Shown piece after piece: positions 6,612 through 9,231 of a DNA stretch of 9,231 bases. The stretch's first letter is position 1. Each line of letters opens with the position of its first letter. Location: positions 10,406 through 19,636 of the forward strand of contig PBFV01000027.1 of NCBI GenBank assembly GCA_002718935.1, in the 5' to 3' direction. This DNA is from Verrucomicrobiales bacterium. GTDB taxonomy: Bacteria; Verrucomicrobiota; Verrucomicrobiia; Limisphaerales; UBA1100. The notes beneath the pieces are model-generated. The model made no database searches, was not told the DNA's origin, and worked only from the letters and a program-made list of their open reading frames with translations. The translations under genes were made by a program, and so were the position numbers.

Positions 6612-7796
6612 TTACTGTACGATCAGATCTGCCTGCAGAACGCCGGCTCGCTTTAGTTCCTGAAAGATAGCCATCATATCACGTGGCGTTGCACCTAGTT
6701 TGTTGAGTGCTTGCGCAACTTCTTCCACAGTGGGCAGCTCTGGCACTACTTGCATTGGTTTACCGGATTCTGTGATAGTCACAGTATCGCGCGGGAGCAC
6801 CTGTGTGTTTCCTGCTTGAGCAAGCGCCCCTGGTTGTGAGGCCACTGGAGCTTGGGCAATGTTAACATGAATATTGCCGTGAGAGATTGCGCAGCTGAGA
6901 ATACGAACTCGAGCGGTAGCAACGATGGTCCCGGTTTTTTCATTCATCACCACCACCGCGCGCGAATCCGGTACCACCTCGATGGCGTGCAGGTGCGCGA
7001 TGAAATCTATAGGCGCGGATTGAAACTGGTCAGGCACTAATACTCGCACGGAGTTTCCATCTATAGCAGAGGCGATCAGGCCTTTGCCGCCGAGGAATTG
7101 GCTCTTAGCATTAATTGCATCCTTTAGCCGCTTCGCCATCGTGAAATCGGGGCGGTGCAGGTTAACTTCAATCATATTGTTTTGTACGATGGTGGCTTTT
7201 ACTTCCTTCTCCACCGTGCCGCCATTGACCACGCGTCCGGCAGTCGGATGATTTTTTACCGCCTGAGCATTGTCCGTACCCACAGAAAAAGCGTTGTTGA
7301 GCACCTCGCCCTGAGCGGTGACATATACCTTGCCATCTGCGCCAATAAGCGGAGTAAAGATCAGAGTGCCGCCGGACAGCGAAGTGGCATCGCCCATAGC
7401 GGCTACATTCACATCTAGCAAAGCGCCATTCTTAACAAAGGCTGGGAGGTTTGCCGTGACCATCACGGCTGCGATGTTTTTTGAAGACACCGCTGTGTCG
7501 GGCACCACAACACCATGTTGCTTGAGCAGGTTGGCAAGCGAGCGCTTCGAGTATACTGTGTCCTTGTCACCGCTATTTTGTAAGCCAACCACCACGCCAA
7601 AACCGCGCAGTTGGTTCGGGCGAGCGCCGCGGATGGAGGTAAGATCCTTAATACGTACGCCGCCACCCACGGCATTGGGCCGATTGGGCATTACAGGCCT
7701 GAGATTGGCGCCGGGGTTGTTAGCCGGAACCGCGGGCTGGCCCAGTGCCATCATTGGCACCAGAGCCCAAAACGGAATACGAAGTCGTTTAAACAT
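6612..7796 (-). CDS. flgI: FlgI, flagellar P-ring protein
   Basis: A protein of 394 residues that polymerises in the periplasm at the peptidoglycan layer to form the P ring. Residues 1 to about 19 are a signal peptide (MFKRLR, then a hydrophobic core). Residues about 20-46 form an Asn/Pro-rich linker not seen in the enterobacterial protein. The conserved core starts at 47 with VRIKDLTSIRG, then NQLRGFGVVVGLQNSGD at 61-77. Further landmarks are a SLSGGTLIFTPL block, the G-x-V-V-N-G-G-T-V-E-K-E segment, and the family ending LKRAGVLQADLIVQ. Length is slightly above the usual 345-375 because of the linker. There is a single cysteine, C302; the enterobacterial protein has two that form a disulfide. 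The start has a strong Shine-Dalgarno AGGGGAG 8 bases upstream. FlgA, two genes upstream, is its assembly chaperone. Confidence 0.97.
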   Translation of the reverse strand: MFKRLRIPFWALVPMMALGQPAVPANNPGANLRPVMPNRPNAVGGGVRIKDLTSIRGARPNQLRGFGVVVGLQNSGDKDTVYSKRSLANLLKQHGVVVPDTAVSSKNIAAVMVTANLPAFVKNGALLDVNVAAMGDATSLSGGTLIFTPLIGADGKVYVTAQGEVLNNAFSVGTDNAQAVKNHPTAGRVVNGGTVEKEVKATIVQNNMIEVNLHRPDFTMAKRLKDAINAKSQFLGGKGLIASAIDGNSVRVLVPDQFQSAPIDFIAHLHAIEVVPDSRAVVVMNEKTGTIVATARVRILSCAISHGNIHVNIAQAPVASQPGALAQAGNTQVLPRDTVTITESGKPMQVVPELPTVEEVAQALNKLGATPRDMMAIFQELKRAGVLQADLIVQ

Positions 7797-7804
7797 GATT
7801 TGAT

Positions 7805-7811
7805 CTCCCCT
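7805..7811 (-). promoter_or_regulatory. Strong Shine-Dalgarno sequence for flgI
   Basis: On the minus strand this reads AGGGGAG and ends 8 bases before the flgI ATG. It lies in the 24-base gap after the flgH stop. It is one of only two strong ribosome binding sites in the window and fixes the flgI start at 7796. Confidence 0.8.
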
Positions 7812-7820
7812 GAAATATGA

Positions 7821-8438
7821 TTAAAATGGGCTTATCTTATCCCAAAAGTTTAGGAACCAACCTTTGTTCTTGGCGTCAGTTATTATGCCGGAAGATTGGT
7901 ATCGAATGTTCAGGTCCGCTAGTAGGTAACTGTACACTGTATTGTCTGCTTCTATATCAAGTGGTCGTACAGCACCGCGAAGAATCACCGTTTGCGTTTC
8001 ACCGGAATAAGTGGACTGGCGAATACCTTGGACGATTAGATTCCCGTTGGGTAAAACATCTACGACGCGTACGCTGAACCTTGTGGTAATGCTGTCAGAA
8101 TTGTCGATAGTGCCAGTCCCTTCATGCGAAGTAGTGCTTCCAAATTTCATCGCCGGATAAGCACCTTTACTCTTTAGAGCGCCACTGCCTCCGGTTGACG
8201 TGCCAAACAGGAATGAACTTATACTTGCATCAGTATTTCCCTTACGCTCTGTCTTCGTCGTAGCATCGCGCTTGGTGGCGCTACTTTCCTGAACGCGCAC
8301 ATTTAGAATATCTCCCACAAGGCGCGCACGCTTGTCAGCGAATGGGTTGCGACTGACGTCGTCTTTCCAGAGCGAGTCTGCCGCAGTATTCCACACCAGA
8401 GTGAGACCGCAGATCGATACGATGAGGTTTATTTTCAT
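7821..8438 (-). CDS. flgH: FlgH, flagellar L-ring protein, apparently without a lipobox
   Basis: A protein of 205 residues that forms the L ring, the outer-membrane bushing around the rod. Family landmarks seen: SLW at 22-24, a D-K-R-A-R-x-V-G-D-I run at 35-44, a Gly/Ser/Thr-rich middle, VLPNGNLIVQG at 128-138, RGAVRPLDI at 154-162, NTV at 166-168, LADLNIRY at 173-180, and a GW..F....PF ending. Most FlgH proteins are lipoproteins with a cysteine at the end of the signal peptide. Here the only cysteine, C10, is preceded by V-S-I, a poor lipobox, and is followed by more hydrophobic residues. A signal peptidase I site after N-T-A-A (residue 20) looks more likely, so the mature protein would begin almost directly at SLW, without the usual lipid-linked linker. 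An in-frame TAA four codons upstream rules out a much longer start. The 17-base spacer before it (CCGATTAATTTAAACTA) has no Shine-Dalgarno sequence. Confidence 0.96.
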   Translation of the reverse strand: MKINLIVSICGLTLVWNTAADSLWKDDVSRNPFADKRARLVGDILNVRVQESSATKRDATTKTERKGNTDASISSFLFGTSTGGSGALKSKGAYPAMKFGSTTSHEGTGTIDNSDSITTRFSVRVVDVLPNGNLIVQGIRQSTYSGETQTVILRGAVRPLDIEADNTVYSYLLADLNIRYQSSGIITDAKNKGWFLNFWDKISPF

Positions 8439-8455
8439 TAGTTTAAATTAATCGG

Positions 8456-9151
8456 TTACTGGATCCGCACAGTGCTAGAATCTATTACCAGCCCGCGGAG
8501 TTCCTTCGAGGATCGTTTGTTGCGCACACGGATAAAATCGCCGGGCGCCCCGTCTTCTAGGGCCAAAAGCTCTAGGCGGATATTTAATGCCCGAAGCTGG
8601 TAGGTGCCTTGGACAACCTGATTGCGGAACACCACTGGCTTGCGTTGCACATGGCGCGGTTGCAGTACCATCCCGGCCCCAATTGCTTGGGTAAGGCGCA
8701 GGGTATCTTCCGGTTTGCCTTCCCACACGCCGGTGCGAAGACTGATCACGTTCACCTTTTTGCGCGCCAGCGGTACTTCATCCAAAGCCATGTGGCGATT
8801 GGCAACGGCTTGGGTGATCCAAACTTCCCGGATAAGTTGTGCACGAAAGAAACCGATCCACACGCCCGCCCGTTGATCATCCAGTAGCACCTCGTACTGG
8901 GCGCGCATGAACGCCTGCGGGCCGTTGGGTGGGATGGCGAGAATGTTCACGCGCACCATGGCATCATTCGGCGCGGTGACCTTGGGCAGCGGCCGGGTGG
9001 ATTCGAGCAGCAACTCGCCGTCCTTGATGGACATGGCCTCGGTTAGGGCTTTGCCGATTTTCGGCAGCAGCTCGGCATCGCTCACCTGCCGGGTGGCGGC
9101 AGGCAGCGCGGTGGCGCCGGCGAGCAGGACAGTCAAAAAAATGTGTTTCAT
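8456..9151 (-). CDS. flgA: FlgA, periplasmic P-ring assembly chaperone
   Basis: A protein of 231 residues. FlgA is a periplasmic chaperone that helps FlgI subunits polymerise around the rod to form the P ring. Residues 1 to about 19 form a signal peptide: K2, a hydrophobic stretch, then an ALPAA cleavage region. The middle and C-terminal part match the SAF-type FlgA core. The strongest hallmark is at about 199-220, EDGAPGDFIRVRN followed by a K-R-S-S-K segment, then a short strand ending VRIQ; FlgA proteins typically end with A-L-x-D-G-x-x-G-D/E-x-I-x-V-R-N and a final V-x-V/I. Length is normal for the family (about 220-240). There are no cysteines. It sits 11 bases after flgG and 17 bases before flgH. 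No Shine-Dalgarno sequence is visible in the spacer, so it may be translated by coupling from flgG. The order flgG-flgA-flgH-flgI occurs in several diderm phyla, which supports the call. Confidence 0.93.
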   Translation of the reverse strand: MKHIFLTVLLAGATALPAATRQVSDAELLPKIGKALTEAMSIKDGELLLESTRPLPKVTAPNDAMVRVNILAIPPNGPQAFMRAQYEVLLDDQRAGVWIGFFRAQLIREVWITQAVANRHMALDEVPLARKKVNVISLRTGVWEGKPEDTLRLTQAIGAGMVLQPRHVQRKPVVFRNQVVQGTYQLRALNIRLELLALEDGAPGDFIRVRNKRSSKELRGLVIDSSTVRIQ

Positions 9152-9162
9152 GTCGGGTTAAT

Positions 9163-9231
9163 TTATCCGCGGAGTCGGTTGCTCATGCTCATCATTTCGT
9201 CCGCGGCCTGAATGGCCTTGGAGTTGATCTC
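9163..9231 (-). CDS. flgG: FlgG, distal rod protein, C-terminal end only (partial)
   Basis: Only the last 22 codons and the TAA stop lie in the window; the rest of the gene is beyond the high-coordinate edge. The tail begins EINSKAIQAADEMM and ends MSNRLRG. This matches the conserved C-terminal helix of flagellar rod and hook proteins (an E-I-N-S-K-A motif followed by a helix with D-E/Q-M), and is closest to FlgG, the distal rod subunit that links the proximal rod to the hook. In the folded protein this helix pairs with the N-terminal helix to form the inner tube. Its place directly before flgA, flgH and flgI fits flgG better than flgF or flgE, but with so little sequence a FlgF or FlgE tail cannot be wholly excluded. 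The flgA start follows 11 bases after the stop. Confidence 0.85.
   Translation of the reverse strand, partial: EINSKAIQAADEMMSMSNRLRG

Overview
The window is one stretch of a flagellar rod, ring and hook-junction operon. Every gene I can support lies on the minus strand. In transcription order (high to low coordinates) they are: the 3' end of flgG (distal rod), flgA (P-ring chaperone), flgH (L ring), flgI (P ring), flgK and flgL (hook-filament junction proteins), a short flgJ with only the rod-binding domain, a flgN-type chaperone, a proline-rich secreted protein of 211 residues, and the first 895 codons of a very large secreted helical/TPR-like protein that runs off the low-coordinate end. 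Genes are packed tightly. The largest gap is 35 bases (flgI to flgK), and there is no intergenic stretch over 300 bases. The last four genes overlap each other by 1 to 4 bases. I see no tRNA, rRNA, CRISPR array, insertion sequence or convincing terminator.

The host must be a diderm bacterium, because both L-ring and P-ring genes are present. A GC content of roughly 50-63%, by hand count of sampled lines, a one-domain FlgJ, mixed use of Shine-Dalgarno sequences, and a TPR segment of a style I associate with Verrucomicrobiota suggest the PVC superphylum, most likely Verrucomicrobiota. This is inference: no ribosomal or marker gene is in the window.

Region by region: 8456-9231 carries the flgG end and flgA. 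6612-8438 carries flgH and flgI, the outer bushing genes that depend on FlgA and, usually, on signal peptides. 4196-6576 carries flgK and flgL, the junction proteins exported by the flagellar type III system. 3319-4178 carries flgJ and flgN: FlgJ caps the growing rod, and FlgN normally chaperones FlgK and FlgL. 1-3319 holds the two genes I cannot assign to a known family. Both have signal peptides and both appear translationally coupled to flgN.

The most interesting part is this 3319-1 module. Two Sec-type secreted proteins of unknown function, one proline-rich and one a giant helical/TPR-like protein, are locked into a flagellar operon by start/stop overlaps. They are candidates for lineage-specific flagellar accessory structures in the periplasm or outer membrane. 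Secondary points are an FlgH without a credible lipobox, an FlgI with only one cysteine, a gene order that puts flgKL ahead of flgJ and flgN, and a modest GC dip over the middle of the window.
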